Source: an uncultured Arenicella sp. (GTDB taxonomy: Bacteria > Pseudomonadota > Gammaproteobacteria > Arenicellales > Arenicellaceae). Taken from it: a stretch of 39,390 nucleotides of DNA. Position 1 is the first letter of the stretch. Each line of letters starts with the position of its first letter. Both the position numbers and the translations under genes were made by a program. Location of the stretch: NCBI GenBank assembly GCA_937989675.1, contig CALKRK010000176.1, positions 1-39,390 of the forward strand, written 5' to 3'. Of the stretch, positions 9,516 to 18,467 are shown piece after piece. Below the pieces are notes generated by a model. That model worked only from the letters and a program-made list of their open reading frames with translations, did not search any database and was not told where the DNA came from.

Positions 9516-10640
9516 ATGACTGAAATAACATTCGACAAACCTAGCCCCACTAATTTGATGGGCCTTGATCGTCAGGCTATGGAAGCGTACTTCGCGTCTA
9601 TCGGCGAGAAATCGTTTCGTGCGTCGCAAGTCATGAAGTGGATACACCAAGTTGGCGTCAGCGACTTTAATGAGATGACCAACCTAAGTAAAACGTTACG
9701 CGCCTCCTTGAGTGAGCAAGCGCATATTTCCGTGCCAGATATTATTTCGGATAATTTATCTGAAGATGGCACCCGCAAATGGTTGTTAAAAGTGCCGGGC
9801 AAGAGTGCCATCGAGATGGTGTTCATCCCTGAGGAATCGCGAGGAACCTTGTGTGTGTCGTCGCAGGTTGGCTGCACGCTTAATTGTTCATTCTGTGCCA
9901 CCGGCAAGCAGGGTTATAACCGCGATTTAACCACGGCCGAGATTATTGGTCAGGTGTGGCTGGCAAAGCACATGCTCGCTGAGCAATATCAAACCGACCA
10001 GCGCATCGTCAGTAACGTAGTGATGATGGGGATGGGTGAGCCGCTTATGAATTTTGACAATGTTGTCTCTGCAATGAAGATCATGCAGGATGATTTCTGT
10101 TTTGGTTTGTCTAAACGCCGGATTACGCTCAGCACTGCTGGTGTTGTACCGAAGATAGATGAGCTAAAAGAAGCATGCCCAGTGAGTTTAGCGGTTTCCC
10201 TGCACGCACCAAATGACGAGCTGCGAAATGAGTTGGTGCCACTGAATCGTAAGTACCCAATCAAAGAGTTGCTGGCGGCGTGTAATCGTTATGTTAGCGA
10301 GTCCGCTCGGGCACGAATAACGTTTGAATACGTTATGTTGGAGGGTGTTAATGATGAGTTAGAGCATGCGCACCAGCTGGCAAAACTCATGAAAACGGTC
10401 CCGGGAAAAGTCAATTTGATTCCATTTAATGCGTTTGAAGGCATTGATTACAAACGCTCTTCGAATTCTAGAATAAACCGGTTTAGAGACATATTACATA
10501 ACGCGGGTACTATTGTAACGGTGCGTAAAACACGAGGTGACGACATCGAAGCTGCTTGTGGTCAATTGGCAGGCGACGTAATGGACCGAACACGCCGCGC
10601 TGAAAAATTTAGACAAAGCCTGGGCAAAAAAATACAATGA
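9516..10640 (+). CDS. rlmN: Dual-specificity 23S rRNA/tRNA adenine C2-methyltransferase RlmN
   Basis: Radical-SAM enzyme that methylates C2 of A2503 in 23S rRNA and A37 in some tRNAs. The radical-SAM triad CTLNCSFC is at residues 121-128 counted from GTG 9513. The methylation cysteine in AACGQLAG is about 25 residues from the C-terminus, and [12 protein letters not shown] is the usual SAM-binding GGEP-type segment. The start could be GTG 9513 or ATG 9516; they differ by one residue and neither has a clear ribosome binding site. The stop codon overlaps the pilW start by 4 bases (ATGA), indicating translational coupling. Confidence 0.96.
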   Translation: MTEITFDKPSPTNLMGLDRQAMEAYFASIGEKSFRASQVMKWIHQVGVSDFNEMTNLSKTLRASLSEQAHISVPDIISDNLSEDGTRKWLLKVPGKSAIEMVFIPEESRGTLCVSSQVGCTLNCSFCATGKQGYNRDLTTAEIIGQVWLAKHMLAEQYQTDQRIVSNVVMMGMGEPLMNFDNVVSAMKIMQDDFCFGLSKRRITLSTAGVVPKIDELKEACPVSLAVSLHAPNDELRNELVPLNRKYPIKELLAACNRYVSESARARITFEYVMLEGVNDELEHAHQLAKLMKTVPGKVNLIPFNAFEGIDYKRSSNSRINRFRDILHNAGTIVTVRKTRGDDIEAACGQLAGDVMDRTRRAEKFRQSLGKKIQ

Positions 10641-11437
10641 GGCTTATGCCTAAAATAAATAGATCCCTACACTCATCGATAAGAATGGCGGCTTTGTCAT
10701 TTCTTATTGCCATTCTTACGGCTTGCGCAACAACGCCAAATTCGTCAAAAGCCACTGACCAGACTGAAGATCCTAGGGCGAACAAAGCCATGATTCATAC
10801 TAAATTGGCGCGCGGGTACATGCAGCAGAACCAATTTTCGACCGCTAAAATTGAATTAGAGCGTGCGTTGCGAATTTACCCAGGTCATTCCGATAGTAAC
10901 TACGTGATGGCCTTGTTAATGATCAAGCTTGAACAATACAAAGACGCTGAAAAATTTTATAAGAGGGCGATTACTAACAACCCTCAAAATTCGTCAGCGG
11001 CGCATGATTTTGGTGTGTTTTTGTGCCAGCTGGGTAGACAGCGTGAGGCCATAGAATATTTTGAAATTGCGGTATCCAACCCGCTATTTAAAAAATCGGA
11101 ATTAAGCTATATGCGTGCCGGTGAATGCTTATCTAATATCAAAGACCCCAAGGCTGAGGATTATTTGAAGAAGGCGTTGTCGATTAATCCGCGGCTTCAG
11201 CCAGCTTTATTTCGTTTGGCGTTGGTTAAATATAATGAAGATAATTTCCTTTCGGCAAGAGCATATATAGAGCGCTTTTTTGCCATTACTAATCCGCAAC
11301 CTGCGTCGCTTCTATTGGCATATAAAATAGAATCCAGCTTGAACGCAACAGATGTGGCAGACGAATATCGTCGCACGCTTATGAAGGAATTTCCGGGTTC
11401 CAAAGAAGCGGCATCGTTGCGTCCAAATAGAAACTAA
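10637..11437 (+). CDS. pilW: Type IV pilus biogenesis lipoprotein PilW/PilF
   Basis: A TPR lipoprotein that in the Pseudomonas PilF / Neisseria PilW family helps localise and multimerise the outer-membrane secretin PilQ. The sequence has a signal peptide with lipobox LTAC (C30) and then several tetratricopeptide repeats over about residues 50-235 (for example [20 protein letters not shown] and [12 protein letters not shown]). Length 266 residues is usual. It is translationally coupled to rlmN (ATGA). Its presence implies type IV pili encoded elsewhere in the genome, although the gene keeps this position even in some relatives without pili. Confidence 0.9.
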   Translation: MRLMPKINRSLHSSIRMAALSFLIAILTACATTPNSSKATDQTEDPRANKAMIHTKLARGYMQQNQFSTAKIELERALRIYPGHSDSNYVMALLMIKLEQYKDAEKFYKRAITNNPQNSSAAHDFGVFLCQLGRQREAIEYFEIAVSNPLFKKSELSYMRAGECLSNIKDPKAEDYLKKALSINPRLQPALFRLALVKYNEDNFLSARAYIERFFAITNPQPASLLLAYKIESSLNATDVADEYRRTLMKEFPGSKEAASLRPNRN

Positions 11438-11516
11438 ATAGAGAGATTTGCTTGAATGATTTTGCAGAAAATTCATTGGGCAGCCAAATTCTGGGCATGG
11501 GTTGGAAGAGGTAGCT

Positions 11517-12392
11517 ATGGACGAAAAAAATAAACTGAGCGATGACGTTAGGCTTGAGCCTAAGCAGGGCAGTGGTAGCTTGCTGGCGGCGGCGCGTAAA
11601 CAACAAAATCGCAGTGTTGAAGAAATTGCAGACGAGCTAAATTTGTCTGTTACTCAGATACGTACTATTGAACTTGATCAAAGTGAAGGCTTGCCTGAAC
11701 CTACTTATGTGAGAGGCTATATTCGGTCGTATGCAAACTTGCTCGATCTTGATGCCGATAAAATTCTTGATCACTATTTGAACCCAAATTGGCAGAAAGG
11801 CTCGCGCTTAGATGAAATGCCGCGTGGTATAGGCAGTGCTAATGAATCAGATGGCGGTGGTTTTTTCACGCCCGGCAAGGTTGTTACTACCATTGTGTTA
11901 CTGGGTGTGATTGGTTTTTTGTGGTTCACTGGCAAGTTGGACGGTTTGCTCGGTGAGCAAGCGCAGGTGGTTACTAATAATCCGGTGGCTACTGAGTCTG
12001 TTACGCCGGTGAGTGTTTCTACTGTGCCAAATCAGGCGGCGCAAACTGTTCAAACCGAGCAGGAGTCGGACGCCGCCGCAGTTGATACTGAGGCAGAAAC
12101 ACAAGACACACCATCACTCGCTGCGGATACATTTGCACCTGAGGCGACAGGGGAGTATAGATTGGTGTTGAGCTTTTCAGACACTTCTTGGGTTGATATT
12201 AGAGATGCTGATGGGCAAAGACTGGCCTACAAAAGCTATGCAGAAGGGGAGACTTTGGATGTGTCCTCAGCAACCAAAATGAGTGTCTTCATTGGCAATG
12301 CCAAAGCCGTTAGCGCATTATATAATGGTAGTGAATTTGATATTAGCCAATACCGAGAAGGGGTATTCGCGCGATTTTCAGTAGGGGAATGA
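11517..12392 (+). CDS. rodZ: Cell-shape protein RodZ
   Basis: RodZ links the MreB actin-like filaments to the inner membrane and cell-wall elongation machinery. Residues about 18-85 form the helix-turn-helix domain (SLLAAARKQQNRSVEEIAD and the TYVRGYIRSYA signature), residues 121-138 a single membrane helix, then a Thr/Val/Gln-rich periplasmic linker (about 150-205) and the C-terminal DUF4115-type domain (SFSDTSWVDIRDADG). I chose ATG 11517 because GGAAGAGG sits 5 bases upstream; the frame is open from TTG 11502. The gene ispG, which normally follows, is missing and hisS comes next. Confidence 0.93.
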   Translation: MDEKNKLSDDVRLEPKQGSGSLLAAARKQQNRSVEEIADELNLSVTQIRTIELDQSEGLPEPTYVRGYIRSYANLLDLDADKILDHYLNPNWQKGSRLDEMPRGIGSANESDGGGFFTPGKVVTTIVLLGVIGFLWFTGKLDGLLGEQAQVVTNNPVATESVTPVSVSTVPNQAAQTVQTEQESDAAAVDTEAETQDTPSLAADTFAPEATGEYRLVLSFSDTSWVDIRDADGQRLAYKSYAEGETLDVSSATKMSVFIGNAKAVSALYNGSEFDISQYREGVFARFSVGE

Positions 12393-12464
12393 GCTCAATT
12401 GAATTTTGTTGCTCATTTCGGCTCATTACTTTCCCATTTTTGACAAACAACTAGAACTGACTTA

Positions 12465-13769
12465 ATGAGTAAAAAAGCTCAGATTAAGGCCGTTAGGGGC
12501 ATGAACGACATTTTGCCCGGCGAAAGCGCTTTGTGGCAAACGGTCGAATCGGTGTGTGCAAGCGTTTTCGCTCAGTACAATTACCGACAAATACGTACAC
12601 CTGTCATAGAAAGCACGCATCTGTTTTCTCGCTCAATCGGTGCGGACACCGATATTGTCTCCAAAGAAATGTACACCTTTGAAGATCGTAACGGAGACTC
12701 TTTGACCTTGCGTCCGGAGGGTACGGCGAGTACCGTGCGCGCCGGTATTGAAAACGGGTTGTTTTACAATCAACAGCAACGTTTATGGTACGTCGGCCCA
12801 ATGTTTCGACATGAACGCCCGCAAAAAGGTCGATACCGGCAATTTCATCAAATTGGTGTTGAGTGCTACGGCTGGTCCTCAGCTGATATAGAAGCCGAAG
12901 TGCTGGCAATGGTGCAACAGGTGTTTCAGCGTCTTGGTTTGCAGCGAACAGAACTGCAAATCAATAGCTTGGGTGATTCAACAGCGCGTTCACAATATCG
13001 CAGCGCGTTGGTAGAGTTTCTTTCTGGCAATGTTGACCAGCTAGACGACGACAGTAAAAATCGTTTGGCCACCAATCCACTGCGAATTTTGGACAGCAAA
13101 AATCAGAGTGTGCAGGCCTTATTGGGGGATGCTCCTAGTATTCTTGACTACTTGTCAGATGAATCAGCCGCTAAGTTCGCTGATTTGCAGGCTTATCTAA
13201 CAGCACTAGAGATTCCGTTTACGATCAATCCGCGCTTAGTCCGAGGCTTGGACTACTATAACGACACCGTGTTCGAGTGGATTAATCCTGAATTTGGCGC
13301 GCAATCGACGGTTTGTGGCGGTGGGCGATACGACGGCATGGTCGAACAGTTAGGAGGCCAGGCGACACCCGGTTTTGGTTTTGGAATGGGGCTTGAACGG
13401 CTCATTCAGATTCTACAGGAGCAAAATGCTGAAATCGCTCAGCAACAGCCACACCCTGACGTTTTTGTGGTTTCTGTTGGTGAACAAGCGCGTTCTCAGG
13501 CCATTGTGTTACAAAAATCTATGGTGAATGCTGGCGTCTGTGTGCAGTGCCATATGGGCGACGGAAGCATGAAAAACCAATTTAAGCGTGCGGATAAAAG
13601 TGGCGCGACAATCGCGGTTGTTTTGGGCGAAGATGAGGTTGCTGCAGGGGCTGCGACAATAAAACCGCTGCGGGGCAGTCCAGGTGAGTCGGGCGGCCCC
13701 GCTGCTCAACAAACAATTGCGCAAATCGATGTGGCGAACGTGGTGACTAATCTTCTAGAATCGCTATAA
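12465..13769 (+). CDS. hisS: Histidyl-tRNA synthetase HisS
   Basis: Class II aminoacyl-tRNA synthetase charging tRNA-His. The 434-residue protein has motif 1 near the N-terminus (KAVRGMNDILP), motif 2 in MFRHERPQKGRYRQFHQ, the histidine-specific signatures LVRGLDYYNDTVFEW and GGGRYDGM, motif 3 in GFGFGMGLERL, and a C-terminal anticodon-binding domain (VFVVSVGEQARSQA onwards). The ATG at 12465 has no Shine-Dalgarno sequence. A TTGACA at 12440-12445 is too close to the start codon to be a useful -35 element. Confidence 0.97.
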   Translation: MSKKAQIKAVRGMNDILPGESALWQTVESVCASVFAQYNYRQIRTPVIESTHLFSRSIGADTDIVSKEMYTFEDRNGDSLTLRPEGTASTVRAGIENGLFYNQQQRLWYVGPMFRHERPQKGRYRQFHQIGVECYGWSSADIEAEVLAMVQQVFQRLGLQRTELQINSLGDSTARSQYRSALVEFLSGNVDQLDDDSKNRLATNPLRILDSKNQSVQALLGDAPSILDYLSDESAAKFADLQAYLTALEIPFTINPRLVRGLDYYNDTVFEWINPEFGAQSTVCGGGRYDGMVEQLGGQATPGFGFGMGLERLIQILQEQNAEIAQQQPHPDVFVVSVGEQARSQAIVLQKSMVNAGVCVQCHMGDGSMKNQFKRADKSGATIAVVLGEDEVAAGAATIKPLRGSPGESGGPAAQQTIAQIDVANVVTNLLESL

Positions 13770-13770
13770 T
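13743..13770 (+). promoter_or_regulatory. Candidate sigma-70 promoter for yfgM-bamB-der
   Basis: A perfect -10 hexamer TATAAT (13765-13770) lies at the very end of hisS, with GTGACT (13743-13748, four of six matches to TTGACA) 16 bases upstream. Transcription would start near 13777, about 85 bases before yfgM. It would let the envelope genes yfgM, bamB and der be transcribed apart from hisS. Confidence 0.42.
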
Positions 13771-13861
13771 GCACGGTCCTTGACTGCATAAGCGGCCAGT
13801 CGTGTAAATTGAACTTGCGTTAGCAGCAAATTAAAGAACTAAACATACGAGAAATACATCC

Positions 13862-14677
13862 ATGGCAGACGACATATTTCTGACCCCCGAAGAACAAGAT
13901 GAGCGCGCGCGCAAGTGGCTAAAAGACAATGGTCCTGCACTCGTAATAGGTATCGCGTTGGGGTTGGGCGGCATTTTTGGCTGGAATCAATATAAAGCCG
14001 GTCTCAAAAGTAAAGCTGAGACCGCTTCTGCACTCTATTCGACCGCAATTGAGGAGGTTCGTAGTTCTCAGCTTTCTGATATTGATGCTCAGGTCATTGA
14101 GCTGAAAAAAGATTACAGTGGTTCTTCGTATGCAGCTAAAGCATCGCTCTTGAAAGCTAAGCAATTGTCTGTGAGTGATTTACCTGCGGCTTTTGAGGAA
14201 CTGCAGTGGGTTTTGGATAATGCCGAGGAGTCTGGTTTAGTGCATACTGCACGAATTCGGCAGGCAAAAATAAAATTGGAAATGGGTGAGCTTGATGCGG
14301 CTAAAGCATTGGCCAGCCATACTCCTACACAAGGTTTTGATAGTTATTATGCTGAGTTGCTCGCCGATATCGCCGTTAAAGAAGGCGACACCGATACCGC
14401 TCGCTCTCAATATCAGGCCGCTATAGAGTCGTTAACGCAAGGGCAGAGCGGCTACGCTCGTTTGATATCGTTAAAGTTAGATCGTCTTCCTGCTTTAGAG
14501 CTAAATGAAGCAGAGGAAGTTAGCAAAAGCCCTGCTGTTGAAGAAGAAGCACAAGCGTCTTTAGATGAAACCCAAGAGCCTTCAGCTGAAATAGAAGAGC
14601 CATCCGCCGAAACTGAAAAGCCATCCGCCGAAACTGAAGAGTCTTCGACCGAGCTTCAAGAGGAGACAGATCAATAG
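13862..14677 (+). CDS. yfgM: Inner-membrane TPR protein YfgM
   Basis: YfgM is an inner-membrane protein facing the periplasm that associates with SecYEG and the chaperone PpiD. The N-terminus is cytoplasmic (1-24, DDIFLTPEEQDERARKWLKDNG, strongly conserved in the family), followed by one membrane helix (25-42) and a helical TPR-like domain (to about residue 215). The C-terminal 40-odd residues are an acidic low-complexity tail with four copies of a 7-residue unit, not part of the family core of about 206 residues in E. coli. It lies just upstream of bamB, as is usual. Confidence 0.9.
   Translation: MADDIFLTPEEQDERARKWLKDNGPALVIGIALGLGGIFGWNQYKAGLKSKAETASALYSTAIEEVRSSQLSDIDAQVIELKKDYSGSSYAAKASLLKAKQLSVSDLPAAFEELQWVLDNAEESGLVHTARIRQAKIKLEMGELDAAKALASHTPTQGFDSYYAELLADIAVKEGDTDTARSQYQAAIESLTQGQSGYARLISLKLDRLPALELNEAEEVSKSPAVEEEAQASLDETQEPSAEIEEPSAETEKPSAETEESSTELQEETDQ
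14576..14659 (+). repeat. Four 21-bp in-frame repeats in yfgM
   Basis: Four 21-bp units (14576-14596, 14597-14617, 14618-14638, 14639-14659) encode EPSAEIE, EPSAETE, KPSAETE and ESSTELQ. Units 2 and 3 are almost identical at the DNA level, so the duplication looks recent. The repeats extend the acidic C-terminal tail of YfgM in the periplasm. Confidence 0.9.
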
Positions 14678-14729
14678 CGTTATGTTGATCTGGGTGTAAA
14701 TCATAGACAGATAAAAGCGAGAAACAATA

Positions 14730-15902
14730 ATGAAAAAAACACAGCTATTAATTGTCGGTGCATTGGCACTTATGCTCTCCGCTTGTGGTGGAAAAACAAA
14801 GAAAACCGATTTTTTTGGTGTAGAAGAAAAACCGAAAAAGCCTAAGATCTCCACGTCGACTACAATGAAGCGTAATTGGAGCGTGAATCTCGGCGGTAAA
14901 ACCAAACTGGGTGATGCGGTTCTTTCTCCAGCGCTACTGGGGGATTATATTTACGCGGCCTCTGGAAAGGGGGTAGTCCATAAAATAGATACGGCGAATG
15001 GCAAGCGGGTATGGTCTCAAAAGTTTAAGAAAGAGACGATTACTGCCGGCGTTGGCGTGGGTGGTGGTTTGGTATTGGTCGGTACCGATCAGGGGCTTGT
15101 TTATGCCTTGAACCAAGAAAACGGATCCATTTCCTGGACGGCCGCGCTGAGCAGCGAAATTCTGGCCTCTCCGGTAATCGGAGGCAATGTGGTTGTTGCC
15201 CGAACAGGCGACGGTAAAGTGTATGGCCTCTCGTCATTCGATGGCAGCGTTAAGTGGACAATTAGTCGACAGCTTCCAAAGTTAACGCTACGTGGCGACT
15301 CAAAACCGCTGGTAACGCAAGGCGTTGTATTCACCGGGTTTGCTGATGGTTTAATGGCGGCGCTGGAAGCTGAGACTGGGCGCGCCTTATGGGATTTCCC
15401 GATTTCTTTCCCCCGTGGCACCAACGATATTGATCGCCTTTCCGATATTGATACAGACCCTTTGTTGGTTGGTGATCACATTTATATTAGTTCTTATCAG
15501 GAAGTGACGCACGCGCTTAATGTGTCGAGTCAAAGTATCTCTTGGAGTGCGGATGTTTCCTCCTACCACCCTTTGGCCTACGACGCGGCTTATTTGTACA
15601 TAAGTGATCGTGAAGGCACGGTGCATCAAATTGATCGCTCTAATGGCGAAAAAATTTGGTCTCAAACTAATCTGCGATTATTTCCGGTTAGTGCGCCGAC
15701 CTCAGTTGGACCCTACGTGGTTGTTGGTGAAGGTGACGGTGGCTTGTACGTAATCGACAAACAAACTGGTCAAATCCTAGGTAAGCACAGTCTTGGCGCG
15801 AAGACGATTATTGGTGAAACCGTGGTCGATTCCGATACTCTATACTTGATCGACAGCAGTGGCTCTTTGCAATCTTTGAGCATTCTCAATAAAGCATCGT
15901 AA
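14730..15902 (+). CDS. bamB: Outer-membrane protein assembly lipoprotein BamB
   Basis: BamB is an eight-bladed beta-propeller lipoprotein of the BAM complex that inserts beta-barrel proteins into the outer membrane. The lipobox LSAC gives a lipidated C19. Repeated PQQ-like blade motifs are visible (GVVHKIDTANGKRVWSQ, LVYALNQENGSISWTA, KVYGLSSFDGSVKW, TVHQIDRSNGEKIWSQ). Length of 390 residues is normal. It lies 52 bases after yfgM and 117 bases before der, the conserved order. Confidence 0.96.
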   Translation: MKKTQLLIVGALALMLSACGGKTKKTDFFGVEEKPKKPKISTSTTMKRNWSVNLGGKTKLGDAVLSPALLGDYIYAASGKGVVHKIDTANGKRVWSQKFKKETITAGVGVGGGLVLVGTDQGLVYALNQENGSISWTAALSSEILASPVIGGNVVVARTGDGKVYGLSSFDGSVKWTISRQLPKLTLRGDSKPLVTQGVVFTGFADGLMAALEAETGRALWDFPISFPRGTNDIDRLSDIDTDPLLVGDHIYISSYQEVTHALNVSSQSISWSADVSSYHPLAYDAAYLYISDREGTVHQIDRSNGEKIWSQTNLRLFPVSAPTSVGPYVVVGEGDGGLYVIDKQTGQILGKHSLGAKTIIGETVVDSDTLYLIDSSGSLQSLSILNKAS

Positions 15903-16019
15903 AGCGCTTATTGGCTTGACGCATATCAATTAGATGTTTGCTGGTCAGTGCGTAGGTACGTGCTGATTTTCATTACTTTTAATTGTCGCCCCACAGAAAT
16001 TTCATAAGGTACTTTCAAC

Positions 16020-17486
16020 GTGAACGATCACGAAAATTCAATTAACCCGGACTTAGATAAGTTTGAGGAATCGCCGCCGGGCGTTGAAAAGCCTAAACCC
16101 ATTATCTCTATTGTTGGTCGGCCAAACGTAGGTAAATCGACCCTCTATAATCGCCTTACACGCAGTCGCGATGCAATCGTTGATGATCGCCCCGGTGTGA
16201 CGCGTGATCGAATGGTCGGTGTTGGGCGCGTTGGTAAGAACCCATACTGGATCGTTGATACGGGTGGTATTGAATCAGACGACGAAGAAATTCATGTGCT
16301 CATGAAGGATCAAGTCGATGTGGCTCTACAAGACAGCGATGCTGTGATCTTTATTGTCGATGGTCGTGATGGGGCCACGCCAGTGGATTACGACATAGCT
16401 AAACAACTACGGCGCAATACTGGCATTACCGTTTACGTCGCGATTAATAAATCGGAAGGCTTGAACAAAGGTGTGGTGGCCTCGGACTTTTTTCAACTTG
16501 GCCTAGATAACCCACACATTATTTCCGGTAAAAATGGCGATGGAGTCAATAAATTACTGAATCTGATTCTGGAAGAAACCGAGGTTAAGCAAAAAGAGTC
16601 GGCTGCAGAATACGACATTCCTGAAGGGGTAGCGAAGCTCGCGATTGTTGGCCGACCAAATGTTGGGAAGTCAACCTTGGTTAATACCTTGGTAGGCGAG
16701 GAGCGTGTGGTGGTTTTCGATATGCCAGGTACGACCCGCGACAGTATTCACGTGCCGTTTGAATTTGATGAAAAAGAGTATGTGTTGATAGACACGGCTG
16801 GCATGCGTAAGAAATCCCGTATTGATGACCGCGTTGAGCGGTTTTCGGTAATGAAAACATTGCGTGCCGTCGAGCTTGCGCAAGTTGTCGCTGTGGTTCT
16901 AGACGCACGTGACGGTATCGTCGACCAAGATAACCGCCTCATCAATCTGGTGTTCAACAGTGGTCGCTCATTAATGATATTGGTCAATAAATGGGATGGC
17001 ATGAGCAAATATGACCGAGAGCAAGTTCGCGCGCAGATAGATCGAAAATTTGGTCACATGGGTAATATCCCTATCGAATTTATTTCTGCTAAGTTCGGCA
17101 AGGGTATTAACGTAATTATGCCTCTGATAGATAAGCTTTACGATAGCGCAATGACAGATATGGGTACTGGCCGCATTAATCAGATTCTGAAAAGCGCAGA
17201 AGAAAAACGTAACCCACCGATGGTGGGTAGTCATCGCATTAAGCTAAAGTTTGCTCATCAGGGTGGCATGAACCCGCCACACGTTATTGTCCATGGTAAT
17301 CAGTTGGATAAATTACCACAAACGTATCAGCGTTACTTATCCAATACATTTGAACGCGCCTTTGATATGGTGGGCACCAAAGTTAAATTGAGTTTCAAAA
17401 CTTCTGACAACCCGTACAAACCTCCCGAGCGGCCTTCACGTAAAAGTAAGGACAAAGTTAAGTACCGTGGCGGCCCAAGAAAATAG
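16020..17486 (+). CDS. der: Ribosome assembly GTPase Der (EngA)
   Basis: Der is an essential GTPase with two GTP-binding domains in tandem and a KH-like C-terminal domain, needed for 50S subunit maturation. Two P-loops GRPNVGKST are visible (about 33-41 and near 207-215), each with DTGG/DTAG and NKxD-type motifs. The start is GTG 16020 with AAGG about 10 bases upstream. There is a charged N-terminal extension of about 27 residues before the first strand, compared with E. coli Der, and a basic C-terminal tail (PSRKSKDKVKYRGGPRK). Confidence 0.96.
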   Translation: MNDHENSINPDLDKFEESPPGVEKPKPIISIVGRPNVGKSTLYNRLTRSRDAIVDDRPGVTRDRMVGVGRVGKNPYWIVDTGGIESDDEEIHVLMKDQVDVALQDSDAVIFIVDGRDGATPVDYDIAKQLRRNTGITVYVAINKSEGLNKGVVASDFFQLGLDNPHIISGKNGDGVNKLLNLILEETEVKQKESAAEYDIPEGVAKLAIVGRPNVGKSTLVNTLVGEERVVVFDMPGTTRDSIHVPFEFDEKEYVLIDTAGMRKKSRIDDRVERFSVMKTLRAVELAQVVAVVLDARDGIVDQDNRLINLVFNSGRSLMILVNKWDGMSKYDREQVRAQIDRKFGHMGNIPIEFISAKFGKGINVIMPLIDKLYDSAMTDMGTGRINQILKSAEEKRNPPMVGSHRIKLKFAHQGGMNPPHVIVHGNQLDKLPQTYQRYLSNTFERAFDMVGTKVKLSFKTSDNPYKPPERPSRKSKDKVKYRGGPRK

Positions 17487-17521
17487 GGTTTATCTGCGTT
17501 GAGCGATCGGAGCCATTCAAG

Positions 17522-18454
17522 TTAGCCGTTTGTGAGTTGATAAATCGTTTTTATAACCAGCGGAGTTTGTCGCCAAGGCAAAAAATGGCCTTCTCCAACA
17601 AGCTCAATAAAATCGACTTCGCGGAAGTTATCTATCCATTGTGCTTTCACGAATGCAGGGTTTTTGGGCGAGACTAAGCGATCTTTCATGCCTTGCATGA
17701 CAACCATTTTTGCGTCGATTTTAGTGGTGCTTATCTCTTTGTCCATAGTGACTAATTCCTTACGTAGCCCCATTATCTCTCGATTTGAGTAACGCATCGT
17801 CTTGCCAATAAGCCTCGAAACAACCCAAGTATTCGCGGTACGGTTGTACCAACGCGGTTTACCTAACTTAGGATCTAAAGTGCCAGCTAATAGTAGTAAG
17901 GATGCAACGGCGTCAGGTGCCACTAGTGCTACTTTGGGCGCTATCGATGCGCCGAGTGAATGCCCTACAATAGTCCAGCGTTTATCGGGGTAGGCCGCCA
18001 TAACGGCGGCAATAGATCGAGCTTGCAAATCAAACTTACCATCAATCTTCTTAGGTGGAAGTGGTGATCCTCCCCAGCCGAGCCGGTCAACTGAGACCAT
18101 GAAAAAATCTTGCTGAAGTTGTTTGTCCGCTAAATACACCTCAAAAGCGGCCCATCCGCCAGGTGTGCCGTGCAAAAAAAGTAGGCCGTGCTTCTCAGCG
18201 GTACCTGAGTAAGCGAAGTTGATGTCGTATCCATCAACTTTTACCTCTGAGAACTTAATAGTGGGGTCCAACACTTTCGATTGCGAATAAGGTTGTGCAA
18301 GTAGCACGTTTTGCAGCAAGCTCATCACAAGTAAGGTAAAAAGTGTACCGAACTTGATGAGCCTTTGAAGTACTGGAAGTATAGAAGGTGCCGTTGAATA
18401 CGGTTTTGCGCGCATTGCGATTAGACTCTTATTGCTGCAAGTGGCGAAGTTCAT
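17522..18454 (-). CDS. Membrane-anchored or exported alpha/beta hydrolase
   Basis: An alpha/beta-hydrolase-fold protein of 310 residues with unknown substrate. It has the oxyanion motif HGTPGG (95-100), the nucleophile elbow GHSLGAS with S166, a likely catalytic Asp in GMKDRLVSP and His in GEGHFLPW near the C-terminus. A hydrophobic stretch at about 34-53 (GTLFTLLVMSLLQNVLLAQP) looks like an uncleaved anchor or signal sequence. The start is uncertain: ATG 18454 or ATG 18415 (residue 14); neither has a ribosome binding site. It is the last gene of the xseA-M23-hydrolase run, 13 bases after its neighbour, and converges with der. Confidence 0.8.
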   Translation of the reverse strand: MNFATCSNKSLIAMRAKPYSTAPSILPVLQRLIKFGTLFTLLVMSLLQNVLLAQPYSQSKVLDPTIKFSEVKVDGYDINFAYSGTAEKHGLLFLHGTPGGWAAFEVYLADKQLQQDFFMVSVDRLGWGGSPLPPKKIDGKFDLQARSIAAVMAAYPDKRWTIVGHSLGASIAPKVALVAPDAVASLLLLAGTLDPKLGKPRWYNRTANTWVVSRLIGKTMRYSNREIMGLRKELVTMDKEISTTKIDAKMVVMQGMKDRLVSPKNPAFVKAQWIDNFREVDFIELVGEGHFLPWRQTPLVIKTIYQLTNG

Positions 18455-18467
18455 TTGATGTCTTATT

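Noticed and set aside
12440-12468. Promoter with TTGACA for hisS
   Set aside because: A -10 at the proper distance would fall on the hisS start codon; no acceptable hexamer is there.
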